34,420 bases of DNA from NCBI RefSeq assembly GCF_946886105.1, contig NZ_CAMPHV010000052.1, positions 1 to 34,420 of the forward strand. The letters run 5' to 3'. Source of the DNA: an uncultured Pseudomonas sp. Its GTDB lineage: Bacteria; Pseudomonadota; Gammaproteobacteria; Pseudomonadales; Pseudomonadaceae. The position numbers and the translations under genes are program-made. Under the pieces are notes generated by a model. It had not been told where the DNA came from, did not search any database, and saw nothing but the letters and a program-made list of their open reading frames with translations. Position 1 is the first letter of the stretch, and each line of letters starts with the position of its first letter. Shown here piece after piece: positions 16,285-24,067 of the stretch.

Positions 16285-18273
16285 ATGACCCTACGCAAAC
16301 GCCTGTTCTGGCTGTTCACACCGCTTCTGGCGCTGACATTGCTGTGCATCTATGCCCTGTCCGAACGCATTCTGCTGAGCCGCTTCGACCGCCAGGACCA
16401 ACAAACGCTGTTCAACGAAGCGAACCAGCTGCACCTTTATCTGGATACCGAGACCAAGCGCCATCTCAATATGCTGCGCAGCTATGCCTGGTGGGACGAG
16501 AGCTATGACTTCGTCCAGCGGCCGCATAACGATTTCATCCGGCAACAATTGCAATCGGACGTGCTGATCAACCTGGCGTTCGACTTCATGGTCTATTACG
16601 ACGAACGCGGGGATATCGTCGGCGAATTCTGGGACCTGCCGGAACTTCAGGACATGGTCCCCGTCGACGACCAGCGGCCGCAGAGCCAGGCCAGCCTGCG
16701 CCAGGCCATCCTGCTGCGCAGCCAACGCCTCGGCGCCCTGGAGGACCAATACGATCCCCAGCATTCCCTGGCCCAATTGGTGCTGGTGCGAGGCATCCCC
16801 ACCTTGCTGCTGAGCAGCCCGATCAGCAATAGCCAGGGCACCGCCAGGCCGGTCGGGGTGATAGTCGCGGGACATATCCTCGACAACCATCGCCTCGAAC
16901 AACTACAAAAGCGCAGCCAGGGAACCTTGCACCTGCTGCCGCCAAGCGGCCGTGCGGTCGATTGGCAATACCTGCCGAGCGAGGTCTCCAGCCCCAGCGG
17001 CGGCACCCAATTGAGCCCACGCCACTTACTCGCCAGCGGTTTACAACAAGTCGAATTGATGTACCGCAACACCCTCGGCGAAGCCGAATTGCGTATGGAA
17101 ATCAGCCTGCCGCGTCTTCTCTACCAGGAAGGCTACAACGCCATCCGCTTTTTCCTCGGCGCCGCGCTCCTGGTGGCCTTCAGCGCGATATTGCTACTGT
17201 ATCTGGGGCTCGAACACTGGATTTTGCGGCGCGTGCAGCGCATGCACCAGGAAATTTCCGCCATCGGCCACGACCACCTGCCGGCGCGCCTGAGCGACCA
17301 GGGCCACGACGAGCTGAGCGAGCTGGCCCGCGAGCTGAATCTGATGCTCGACCGTTTGCAGCAGAGCGAAGGGCGCGACCGGGCGATTCTCGACTCGATT
17401 CAGGAGGGCTATTTCGAGATAGATACCCTGGGCCGCATCATCGAGGTCAATACCGCCCTCGGCGGCCTACTCGCTTACCCGAGCGACAAGCTCATCGGTG
17501 TGCTCTTCGAAGAGCTGCTCGACGCCGAACAAGTCGAGCGCGCCCGGCAATTGTTCGCCCAGGCCCAGCAGACCGACGACAACGGCAGCAGCATCTTCGC
17601 CGCCCCCTTCAAACGCGGTGACGGACGCCAGGCCTATTGCGAGATCCGCTTCTCGCCGATCGTCGATCTGCAAGGACGATTGACCGGCTACCACGGCATC
17701 CTGCGCGACATCAGCGATCAGATGGCCTACCAGAACCGGCTGCTCGAGATGGCCTACCGCGATACCTTGACCAGCCTCGGCAACCGCAAGGCGTTCGCAG
17801 AACAGCTGAACAGTGCCCTGGATCAGGCACAACGTCAGCAAACCCATCTGGCCCTGATGTATATCGATCTGGATCGCTTCAAGGAGGTCAACGACCGCTT
17901 CGGCCACGACACCGGCGATGCCCTGCTGATGGCGATCGCCGAGCGCATGCGCAATACCTTGCGCCACCCCGACCGTGTGTACCGGCTGGGCGGCGACGAG
18001 TTCACCCTGCTGATGCCGCACACCAGCCTGGAGGCCGCCGAGAAACTCGCCGAGCGCGTGCTCGCGGCCCTCGGCATGCCCTTCATACTCAATGAGGTCA
18101 GCATCGATTTCGTCACCCCGAGCATCGGTATCGCCCTCTATCCCGAACACGCGCAAAATGCCGAGTCGCTGATCAAAGCCGCCGACAACGCCATGTACCA
18201 GGCCAAGCAGCAGCGCAACTGCGTCTACCTGTACAACGCCCCCGTCGCGCATAGGCTCGGCGCGCGCCCCTGA
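16285..18273 (+). CDS. Membrane diguanylate cyclase, CHASE4-HAMP-PAS-GGDEF
   Basis: This 662-residue membrane enzyme makes c-di-GMP from two GTP. Residues 8-28 form a first membrane helix, followed by a ~255-residue periplasmic sensor of CHASE4 type (WWDESYDFVQRP). A second helix at about 288-311, a HAMP region to about 365 and a PAS domain (about 370-480) follow. The C-terminal cyclase domain has an intact GGDEF (569-573) and a product-inhibition I-site RHPD (560-563) five residues before it, so it should be active and feedback-controlled. The periplasmic ligand is unknown. It diverges from trxB, as the related gene does near trxB2 in P. aeruginosa as recalled. The SD before ATG 16285 is weak. 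Confidence 0.92.
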   Translation: MTLRKRLFWLFTPLLALTLLCIYALSERILLSRFDRQDQQTLFNEANQLHLYLDTETKRHLNMLRSYAWWDESYDFVQRPHNDFIRQQLQSDVLINLAFDFMVYYDERGDIVGEFWDLPELQDMVPVDDQRPQSQASLRQAILLRSQRLGALEDQYDPQHSLAQLVLVRGIPTLLLSSPISNSQGTARPVGVIVAGHILDNHRLEQLQKRSQGTLHLLPPSGRAVDWQYLPSEVSSPSGGTQLSPRHLLASGLQQVELMYRNTLGEAELRMEISLPRLLYQEGYNAIRFFLGAALLVAFSAILLLYLGLEHWILRRVQRMHQEISAIGHDHLPARLSDQGHDELSELARELNLMLDRLQQSEGRDRAILDSIQEGYFEIDTLGRIIEVNTALGGLLAYPSDKLIGVLFEELLDAEQVERARQLFAQAQQTDDNGSSIFAAPFKRGDGRQAYCEIRFSPIVDLQGRLTGYHGILRDISDQMAYQNRLLEMAYRDTLTSLGNRKAFAEQLNSALDQAQRQQTHLALMYIDLDRFKEVNDRFGHDTGDALLMAIAERMRNTLRHPDRVYRLGGDEFTLLMPHTSLEAAEKLAERVLAALGMPFILNEVSIDFVTPSIGIALYPEHAQNAESLIKAADNAMYQAKQQRNCVYLYNAPVAHRLGARP

Positions 18274-18340
18274 GTACGGGCTTTCCCCGCCTCGCCAAAG
18301 TCGGTAAGGTCGGCGCGACTTTCACTTCACGGAGAACCCC

Positions 18341-19069
18341 ATGCCTGCGCCCGTGCTATCCGGCCCGCAATACCTCAAGGAAGGCCTGAAACTGGTGTTG
18401 AGCCCCGGCTTGCGCCTGTTCGTACTGCTGCCCCTGACAATCAATCTGATCCTCTTCGTGGCCCTGATCTACGTTGCCATGCAGCAGTTCGGCGGTTGGG
18501 TCGACAGCTTCATGCCGAGCCTGCCGAACTGGCTGAGCTTTCTCGAATACATCCTGTGGCCATTGTTCGTGGTAATGGTGCTGCTGATGGTGTTTTTCAC
18601 CTTCACCATGCTGGCCAATATCATCGCCGCGCCCTTCAACGGTTTCCTCGCGGAAAAGGTCGAAGTGGTGGTACGCGGCGAAGACACTTTTCCGCCCTTC
18701 AGCTGGGGCGAATTGCTGGCCATGGTGCCGCGCACCGTCGGCCGTGAACTGCGCAAGCTGGGCTACTTTCTGCCGCGCGCCATCGGCCTGTTGATTCTCA
18801 GCTTCATCCCGGTGGTCAACCTGGTCGCCGCGCCGCTATGGCTGCTGTTCGGCGTGTGGATGATGGCGATCCAATACATCGACTACCCCGCCGACAACAA
18901 CAAGATGAGTTGGCAGGACATGCTCGCCTGGCTGCGCGAGAAACGCTGGCAGAGCCTGGGCTTCGGCGGCATCACCTACGCGGCGCTGCTGATCCCCTTC
19001 GTCAATATCCTGATGATGCCGGCGGCCGTGGCCGGCGCCACGGTGTTCTGGGTACGCGAGCGCGGCTAG
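18341..19069 (+). CDS. cysZ: Sulfate transporter CysZ
   Basis: This 242-residue EI24/CysZ-family membrane protein has hydrophobic segments at about 22-47, 66-90, 143-170 and 205-232, the pattern of CysZ. The family-specific [16 protein letters not shown] block follows the second helix, and [13 protein letters not shown] lies near the end of the membrane core. CysZ takes up sulfate for cysteine synthesis, supplying the thiol pools that also depend on nearby redox genes. GGAG lies before ATG 18341. It follows the cyclase gene by 67 bp on the same strand, so read-through is possible but a shared function is not obvious. Confidence 0.92.
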   Translation: MPAPVLSGPQYLKEGLKLVLSPGLRLFVLLPLTINLILFVALIYVAMQQFGGWVDSFMPSLPNWLSFLEYILWPLFVVMVLLMVFFTFTMLANIIAAPFNGFLAEKVEVVVRGEDTFPPFSWGELLAMVPRTVGRELRKLGYFLPRAIGLLILSFIPVVNLVAAPLWLLFGVWMMAIQYIDYPADNNKMSWQDMLAWLREKRWQSLGFGGITYAALLIPFVNILMMPAAVAGATVFWVRERG

Positions 19070-19085
19070 CAAGCCGATCTCAGTC

Positions 19086-19152
19086 GTAGCCCGGATGCAA
19101 TCCGGGAGCGATTGACCGGGCGCTGGAGCTCCCCGGATGGCATCCGGGCTAC
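19086..19152. repeat. REP pair (BIME-like) copy 3
   Basis: The forward unit at 19086-19106 and the inverted unit at 19132-19152 (centre changed to TGG) are 25 bp apart, 16 bp after the cysZ stop. Confidence 0.9.
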
Positions 19153-19241
19153 AGGAGCGCCGGGCGTAAGCGGTAGCCTGCGTCACAAATCCGCCACGCC
19201 CCTGTCACATTCGCTACATGGCGACAGCCGACACTGCAGGC

Positions 19242-20414
19242 ATGAACACATCCCTGCGTATCGCGCTGATCAGTGAAACCTTCCCGCCGGAAATCAACGG
19301 CGTAGCCAATACCTTGAGCCACCTGACCGACGGCCTGCGCACACGCGGGCATCGGGTGCAATTGGTGCGGCCACGCCAGAACGCCGACCCGCGCGGCGCC
19401 CAGGACGATCTGCTGCTGATCCGCGGCTGGCCGCTGCCCGGCTACCCCGGCTTGCAGTGGGGGCAGTCATCGCTGCACAAGCTGCTGCGCAGCTGGCGCA
19501 TACAGCGCCCGGATGTGATCTATATCGCCACCGAAGGCCCACTCGGCTTGTCGGCACTGCGCGCCGCAGGGCGCTTGCGCATTCCGGTGGTCAGCGGTTT
19601 CCACACCAACTTCCAGCAATACAGCAGGCACTACGGTTTCAACCTGCTGACCCGCGCCCTGACCACTTACCTGCGCTGGTTCCACAACCGCACACGGATG
19701 ACCCTGGTGCCCAGTGCCAGCCAACTGATAGCCCTGCAACGTCGGGGCTTCGAGCGCCTGCAAATGCTCTCGCGCGGCGTCGACAGCACCTTGTTCCATC
19801 CGACAAAGCGCTCAGACGACCTGCGTCGCAGTTGGGGCCTGGACGACCAGTCCATCGCCGTGCTGCATGTTGGCCGGCTGGCCGCGGAGAAAAACCTCGG
19901 GCTGCTGTGCAGCAGCTTTCGCGCCTTGCAACAGGCTTACCCGCAGCGCCAGCTGAAGCTGATCGTGGTCGGCGACGGCCCGCAACGCGCGAGCCTGCAA
20001 CAGCAGATGCCGGACGCCATCTTCTGTGGCCTGCAACGTGGCGAGACGCTGGCCGCGCACTATGCCTCGGGCGATCTGTTCGTATTCCCCAGCCTCTCGG
20101 AAACCTTCGGCAACGTGGTGCTCGAAGCCTTGGCCTCGGGCCTCGGCGTGGTCGCCTTCGATCAAGCCGCCGCGGCGCAACACATCCGCCACGGACATAA
20201 CGGCGCCCTCGCCCTGGACCAGGACGAGCAAAGCTTTATCGAGGCGAGTCTGTGGCTGCTGGCCGAGCCGGAAAATCTGCGCCGGGTGCGCCTGAACGCC
20301 CGACGCGATGCCGCACGCCAGAGCTGGGGGGCGATCGTCGAGCAGTTCGAACAGCACCTGAACGCCGCCCTGCTGCCCCCCGTCGAGCTACCGGCCGGGC
20401 GTACCCAGCCCTGA
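19242..20414 (+). CDS. Glycosyltransferase family 4 (GT-B)
   Basis: This ~390-residue GT-B enzyme starts at the first Rossmann strand (RIALISETFPPEINGVANT). The C-terminal half has the donor-binding blocks HVGRLAAEKNLGLL, VVGDGPQR and the catalytic SLSETFGNVVLEALASG, the ExxxxxxxE of retaining GT4 enzymes. FHTNFQQYSRHYGF in the acceptor half resembles the mannosyltransferase MgtA / sulfolipid SQD2 branch, so a lipid or sugar-phosphate acceptor is possible but unproven. There is no membrane helix. ATG 19242 and ATG 19218 are both in frame and neither has a good ribosome-binding site; 19242 fits the domain start better. It lies between a REP pair and the convergent OYE gene. Confidence 0.87.
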   Translation: MNTSLRIALISETFPPEINGVANTLSHLTDGLRTRGHRVQLVRPRQNADPRGAQDDLLLIRGWPLPGYPGLQWGQSSLHKLLRSWRIQRPDVIYIATEGPLGLSALRAAGRLRIPVVSGFHTNFQQYSRHYGFNLLTRALTTYLRWFHNRTRMTLVPSASQLIALQRRGFERLQMLSRGVDSTLFHPTKRSDDLRRSWGLDDQSIAVLHVGRLAAEKNLGLLCSSFRALQQAYPQRQLKLIVVGDGPQRASLQQQMPDAIFCGLQRGETLAAHYASGDLFVFPSLSETFGNVVLEALASGLGVVAFDQAAAAQHIRHGHNGALALDQDEQSFIEASLWLLAEPENLRRVRLNARRDAARQSWGAIVEQFEQHLNAALLPPVELPAGRTQP

Positions 20415-20469
20415 ACCAAGCGGGCGAGCCAACGCCTTGCCGCTCGCTGCTCGCACTGTTTAGCGGACG

Positions 20470-20494
20470 AAAAAAAGCCCCGAGGTGCCGGGGC
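20470..20494 (-). terminator. Rho-independent terminator of OYE gene
   Basis: On the minus strand GCCCCG-GCACCT-CGGGGC (20494-20477) is followed by seven T (20476-20470), 46 bp after the OYE stop. It lies in the convergent gap and is the clearest terminator in the window. Confidence 0.88.
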
Positions 20495-20539
20495 CGAGGG
20501 GACGTTGCGCCGTTTTGCGGCGCAACGCAAAACGCTGGA

Positions 20540-21649
20540 TCAGACCAGGGTGGTCAATGCCTCGCGGCTGAACGGCAGAATGTCCTGCTCGCGGCCTTCG
20601 CGCACCTTGAGTGCCCAATCCGGGTCGACCAGCAGCGCGCGGCCCACGGCGACCAGATCGAACTCCTGCTTGTTCAGACGCTCGAGCAGGTTTTCCAGGC
20701 TGGCCGGCTCGGCGACCTTGTCGGTATTGACCATGAATTGCAGGAATTCGCCGTCCAGACCGACGCTGCCGACGGTGATGGTCGGCTTGCCGGTGAGCTT
20801 GCGCGTCCAGCCGGCCAGGTTGAGGTCGGAACCCTCGAACTCCGGCTCCCAGAAACGTCGGGTCGAGCAGTGGAAGATATCCACGCCGGCGTCGCTCAGC
20901 GGCTTGAGGAAGGCTTCCAGGGCTTCCGGGGTTTGCACCAGGCGGGCGCTGTAATCCTGCTGCTTCCACTGCGAGTAACGGAAGATGATCGGGAAGTCCG
21001 GGCCGACCGCGGCGCGTACCGCCTGGATCAGTTCGATGGCGAAACGCGAGCGCTGCGCCAGGTCGCCGCCGTATTCATCGGTGCGCTGGTTGCTGCTGGC
21101 CCAGAAGAACTGGTCGATCAGGTAGCCGTGGGCGCCGTGGATCTCCACGCCGTCCATGCCGATGGCCTGGGCATCACGCGCGGCCTGGGCGAAGGCGGCG
21201 ATGACTTCCTGGATGTCGTCCTTGCTCATGCCGTGCACCACGACATTGCCGTCCTTGACCTTCTCGCTCGGGCCATAGCCCGGCACGCCGGCATCCGGCT
21301 CGGTGCCGAGTTTGCGCACGTTGCCCACGTGCCACAGCTGCGGAACGATCTTGCCGCCTTCGGCGTGCACCGCCTCGACCACTTTGCGCCAACCGGCCAG
21401 GGCGTCTTCGCCATAGAAACGCGGCACGTTCGGGTAGCCGTTGGCGGCCTTGTGACCGACCGTGGTGCCTTCGGTGACGATCAGGCCAACGCCGGCCGCG
21501 GCGCGGCGGCGGTAGTACTCGATAACCTTGCTGTTGGGTACGCCGCCCGGCGAAAACGAACGGGTCATGGGCGCCATCACCACACGGGTCGGCAGCTCCA
21601 GCGCGCCCAGGTTGAAGGGTTGAAACAAGGCTTTTACCGGATCGTTCAT
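20540..21649 (-). CDS. Old-yellow-enzyme family NADH:flavin oxidoreductase
   Basis: This 369-residue FMN barrel enzyme is of the OYE family, which reduces electrophilic alkenes, maleimides, quinones or nitro compounds with NAD(P)H. Landmarks are RVVMAPMTRS near residue 22, QLWHVGN, the substrate-binding pair HGAH (in VEIHGAHGYLIDQFFWASSNQRTDEYGG) and the late VAVGRALLVDPDW phosphate-binding turn. It belongs to a branch distinct from E. coli NemA but shares its regulatory arrangement. GAGGAA precedes ATG 21649. The gene lies downstream of a NemR-like TetR gene on the same strand, has its own copy of the 13-bp operator just upstream, and ends at a strong terminator. Confidence 0.9.
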   Translation of the reverse strand: MNDPVKALFQPFNLGALELPTRVVMAPMTRSFSPGGVPNSKVIEYYRRRAAAGVGLIVTEGTTVGHKAANGYPNVPRFYGEDALAGWRKVVEAVHAEGGKIVPQLWHVGNVRKLGTEPDAGVPGYGPSEKVKDGNVVVHGMSKDDIQEVIAAFAQAARDAQAIGMDGVEIHGAHGYLIDQFFWASSNQRTDEYGGDLAQRSRFAIELIQAVRAAVGPDFPIIFRYSQWKQQDYSARLVQTPEALEAFLKPLSDAGVDIFHCSTRRFWEPEFEGSDLNLAGWTRKLTGKPTITVGSVGLDGEFLQFMVNTDKVAEPASLENLLERLNKQEFDLVAVGRALLVDPDWALKVREGREQDILPFSREALTTLV

Positions 21650-21671
21650 CGTTGTTCCTCTATCGGCCAGG

Positions 21672-21684
21672 TGACCGGTCGTCT
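21672..21684. promoter_or_regulatory. 13-bp operator copy upstream of OYE gene
   Basis: TGACCGGTCGTCT, containing the palindrome GACCGGTC, lies 23 bp before the OYE start and is identical to 22361-22373 upstream of the TetR gene. It is the probable TetR-family operator. Confidence 0.72.
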
Positions 21685-21690
21685 ACTCAA

Positions 21691-21735
21691 AACCTGTTCA
21701 AAGGCTGCTGCGCGTCGCGAGCCTTTGAATAGGTT
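21691..21735 (-). terminator. 16-bp stem-loop between TetR and OYE genes
   Basis: AACCTGTTCAAAGGCT (21691-21706) opposes AGCCTTTGAATAGGTT (21720-21735) with one G-U-type mismatch and a 13-base loop. On the minus strand the stem is followed by TTTT, so it may be a weak terminator after the TetR gene. It might also be a dispersed repeat. Confidence 0.6.
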
Positions 21736-21752
21736 CTATGGGGTTAAAAAAA

Positions 21753-22346
21753 TCAGGCCCGCAGCAATAGCTGCAACCGCTGCATGAAGTCTTCGAGGGC
21801 GCCGGTGCTGCTCGACACTTTCAGGCGCGTCAAAGCGCCCTGCCAGGCGCAGGTGATGAAGCTCGCAAGGCTGCCGCAGTCCTCGTTGGCCGCCAGCTCG
21901 CCGGCGCGCTGCGCCTGCTCCAGGCAAGCCCGCAGAATGTCCGCCGAACGCTGCAAAATCGCGTCGACTTCACCCGCCAGGCTCGGCGACAGGTCCGCCA
22001 TTTCGAAACTCAGGCTGCCGATAAAGCAGTGGTACTCGAGCTTTTCCTGGCGGGCGAAATGCTCCACCAGTTCGCCGTAGTAACCGAGAATGCGCGCCCG
22101 GGGGCTCAGCAGCGGGTTGCTCAGCGCCTGGAAGTAACGCTGCAAACGCGGCCCGTAGACCTGATGCAACGCCTGCACGGCGAAGTCTTCCTTGCTGGAG
22201 AAATAGTGGTAGAAGGAGCCCTTGGGCACACCGGCGGCCTGCACGATTTCCTGCACGCCGGCGCCGTGATAACCGCGACGGGTCATCACCTCGGCGCCTT
22301 TGGCAAGGATCAGGTCACGTTTGTCGAGTCGTTGATTGGCGTTCAT
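21753..22346 (-). CDS. TetR-family repressor, NemR-like
   Basis: This 197-residue TetR regulator has an N-terminal helix-turn-helix (about 10-55) with GVQEIVQAAGVPKGSFYHYFSSKEDF. Its ligand domain is NemR-like: YHCFIGSLSFEMADLSPSL aligns with the E. coli NemR region holding the redox-sensing Cys106, and Cys107 is conserved here. NemR is inactivated by electrophiles and hypochlorite and then releases the OYE gene. The same job is likely here because an identical operator sits before this gene (15 bp upstream of the start) and before the OYE gene. ATG 22346 is used. The protein should autoregulate. Confidence 0.85.
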   Translation of the reverse strand: MNANQRLDKRDLILAKGAEVMTRRGYHGAGVQEIVQAAGVPKGSFYHYFSSKEDFAVQALHQVYGPRLQRYFQALSNPLLSPRARILGYYGELVEHFARQEKLEYHCFIGSLSFEMADLSPSLAGEVDAILQRSADILRACLEQAQRAGELAANEDCGSLASFITCAWQGALTRLKVSSSTGALEDFMQRLQLLLRA

Positions 22347-22360
22347 GCCGGCAAGGATAT

Positions 22361-22373
22361 GACCGGTCGTCTC
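22361..22373. promoter_or_regulatory. 13-bp operator copy upstream of TetR gene
   Basis: TGACCGGTCGTCT is an exact copy of 21672-21684, 15 bp before the TetR start and in the same orientation relative to the gene. This supports autoregulation. Confidence 0.72.
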
Positions 22374-22435
22374 GCCCCGCCCAGCACTATTGATTTGCGT
22401 GATAAGCGCTTAAAACAATGAGAGGGAGCCAGCCT

Positions 22436-22502
22436 GTAGCCCGGATGCAATCCGGGGAAATTCGCTGCCTGGTCAATTGCTCCCGGATTGCATCCGGGCT
22501 AC
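22436..22502. repeat. REP pair (BIME-like) copy 4
   Basis: The forward unit at 22436-22456 and the inverted unit at 22482-22502 have perfect GCA/TGC centres and a 25-bp linker. The pair is in the gap between the gpx 3' end and the TetR 5' region. Confidence 0.9.
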
Positions 22503-22511
22503 GGGAGCTGC

Positions 22512-22556
22512 ATAGGGTGGATCGGGGCGCGTAGCTGACGCATTTCCATCCACCCT
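22512..22556. repeat. Short copy of the GTAGGGTGGAT repeat
   Basis: TAGGGTGGATCGGGGCGCG, then TAGCTGACGC, ending CCATCCACCC, is the same interior as 3450-3532 with the right half deleted. It is 11 bp before the gpx stop codon. Confidence 0.8.
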
Positions 22557-22567
22557 CGCCACTGATT

Positions 22568-23050
22568 TCAGCCGAGGGCTTTTTCGATCGCCTGGATCAG
22601 CGCCGGATCGTCCGGGGCAGTGCGCGGCGAGAAGCGCGCGAGCACGCGGCCATCGTGGCCGACCAGAAACTTCTCGAAGTTCCAGGTGATGTCGCCGGGA
22701 AACTCCGCGCCTTCGCCGGCCAGCAGCCGATACAGCGGATGACGATCCTGGCCGTTGACCTCGATCTTGCTGCCGAGGGGAAAGGTTACGCCGTAGTTCA
22801 GGCTGCAAAACTCGCGAATGGCCTCTTCGCTGTCAGGTTCCTGCCCGGCGAACTGGTTGCAGGGCAAGCCGAGCACGGTAAAGCCGCGCGCGCGGTATTG
22901 CTGGTAGAGCTTCTCGAGCCCGGCGTATTGCGGAGTCAGGCCGCACTTGGAGGCGACATTGACCACCAGCAGCACCTGCCCTTTGAAAGGCGCCAGCGGC
23001 AGATCCTGGCCATCCAGCGCGCGTAGGTTGAGGTCGTGAAACGCACTCAT
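22568..23050 (-). CDS. Glutathione peroxidase family thiol peroxidase
   Basis: This 160-residue enzyme is the Cys-containing form of the glutathione peroxidase family. The peroxidatic Cys36 lies in ASKCGLTPQY, with Gln70 (FAGQEP) and Trp123-Asn124 (TWNFEKF) completing the active site. Cys64 and Cys82 are also present. The set 36/64/82 is, as recalled, the same as yeast Gpx3, where Cys82 is the resolving thiol and thioredoxin is the reductant. It is therefore more likely thioredoxin- than glutathione-dependent. GAGGAG lies before ATG 23050. It is separated from slyD by a terminator, so it has its own promoter. Confidence 0.9.
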   Translation of the reverse strand: MSAFHDLNLRALDGQDLPLAPFKGQVLLVVNVASKCGLTPQYAGLEKLYQQYRARGFTVLGLPCNQFAGQEPDSEEAIREFCSLNYGVTFPLGSKIEVNGQDRHPLYRLLAGEGAEFPGDITWNFEKFLVGHDGRVLARFSPRTAPDDPALIQAIEKALG

Positions 23051-23078
23051 GACTTAACTCCTCGAGAACGCAAGGGAC

Positions 23079-23107
23079 AAAAAAGGCGCCTCTAAAAAGG
23101 CGCCTTT
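23079..23107 (-). terminator. Rho-independent terminator downstream of slyD
   Basis: AAAGGCGCC (23082-23090) opposes GGCGCCTTT (23099-23107). On the minus strand the stem is followed by a T run (complement of A 23079-23084), so it ends slyD transcription before gpx. T-rich sequence on the other side makes it partly bidirectional. Confidence 0.85.
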
Positions 23108-23241
23108 CTTTTTACACAAGCGTAGCAGTCGATTGCTGATTGGAGGCGACCATAAGTCGTTTTCAACAATCTTCAAGCACCTGAACATGATCAACCGACG
23201 GTATGCGGCATGGCCGACTCGCCCAGAATCATGGTGAGTGC

Positions 23242-23727
23242 TTAGTGGTGGTGACCACCTTCGCCGTGGATGTGGCCGTGGGCGATTTCTTCGTCGCTGG
23301 CATCGCGCACGCTGATCACCTTGACCTTGAAGTTCAGGCGCTGACCGGCCAACGGGTGGTTGCCGTCGACGATCACGTCGTCGCCGTCCAATTCGCGGAT
23401 GGTGACGATCTGCATGCCGCCGTCCGGGCCGGAGGCGTGGAATTGCATGCCGACTTCCAGTTCGTCGACGCCTTCGAACATCGAGCGATTCAGGGTGGCG
23501 ACCAGCTCGGCGCTGTATTCGCCGTAGGCCTCTTCCGGCTCGACGGATACATCCAGCTCGTCGCCGGCTTGCTTGCCGAGCAGAGCTTTTTCCAGGCCGC
23601 CGATGATGTTGCCGGCGCCATGGAGGTAAACCAGCGGGGCGCCGCCAGCGGAACTATCGATCACCTCACCGGCATCGTTGGTCAGGGTATAGTCGATGGA
23701 GACGGCCTTATTGGCGGCGATCAGCAT
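23242..23727 (-). CDS. slyD: FKBP-type peptidyl-prolyl isomerase SlyD
   Basis: This 161-residue SlyD has an FKBP core split by the insert-in-flap chaperone domain. The core LTNDAGEVIDSS and GAGNIIGGLEKALLGK are at the start, the flap EEAYGEYSAELVATLNRSMF is central, and NHPLAGQRLNFKVKV closes the domain. The tail HGHIHGEGGHHH is His-rich and metal-binding, though shorter than in E. coli. SlyD catalyses proline isomerisation and helps deliver nickel. ATG 23727 begins the conserved MLIAANK, with AAGG upstream. The in-frame extension to 23775 adds nothing. It diverges from the DUF3565-ackA-pta genes. Confidence 0.93.
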   Translation of the reverse strand: MLIAANKAVSIDYTLTNDAGEVIDSSAGGAPLVYLHGAGNIIGGLEKALLGKQAGDELDVSVEPEEAYGEYSAELVATLNRSMFEGVDELEVGMQFHASGPDGGMQIVTIRELDGDDVIVDGNHPLAGQRLNFKVKVISVRDASDEEIAHGHIHGEGGHHH

Positions 23728-23799
23728 GGGGCGAGACCTTTTGCATAGAAATAAAGAACGCACGAGTTTAACCAAGGGCGCCGCCGAATGCGACCCGGG

Positions 23800-23825
23800 G
23801 TCGGATAAACCGACACAAGGTGTCG
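23800..23825 (+). promoter_or_regulatory. Overlapping hairpins at the DUF3565 ribosome-binding site
   Basis: GTCGG-ATAAA-CCGAC (23800-23814) and CGACAC-AAG-GTGTCG (23811-23825) share CGAC, so they cannot form together. The Shine-Dalgarno AAGG (23817-23820) lies in the loop and first stem base of the second. The start ATG is at 23828. A translational switch is inferred only. Confidence 0.35.
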
Positions 23826-23827
23826 CT

Positions 23828-24067
23828 ATGAGAATCCTTGATTTCCGTCAGGACGAAGAGCAGCACTGGGTCGCTATATTGTCCTGCGGCCATACTCAGC
23901 ACCTGCGTCATCAACCGCCCTGGCAGAACCGTCGGTGGGTGCTCGACGCGCAACGACGCAATGCAATGATCGGTCGCCCCTTCGCCTGCGGCTGGTGCGC
24001 AGCGGAAAAAACGCCCGGTACAGGGTCAGATGCAACACTCCCAAGCGAGACAGACAAGGAACGATAG
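23828..24067 (+). CDS. DUF3565 family small protein
   Basis: This 79-residue protein of the DUF3565 type has Cys20-Gly-His22 and a later Cys54-x2-Cys57 pair (ACGWC), a spacing that could bind zinc. Family members are sometimes labelled pressure-regulated, but no function is established. The C-terminal ~20 residues are low-complexity and may be disordered. The ackA ATG follows its TAG with no spacer, and AAGGA for ackA lies inside this gene's end, so the two are almost certainly co-translated. The start ATG is supported by AAGG seven bases upstream. Confidence 0.8.
   Translation: MRILDFRQDEEQHWVAILSCGHTQHLRHQPPWQNRRWVLDAQRRNAMIGRPFACGWCAAEKTPGTGSDATLPSETDKER

Noticed and set aside
20252..21787. 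511-residue plus-strand open frame across the OYE gene
   Set aside because: It shadows the OYE gene and runs through its terminator. No motif or ribosome-binding site supports it.
23728..23827. Anr/Fnr box upstream of DUF3565-ackA-pta
   Set aside because: Anaerobic control would be expected, but no convincing TTGAT-N4-ATCAA is present in this gap.
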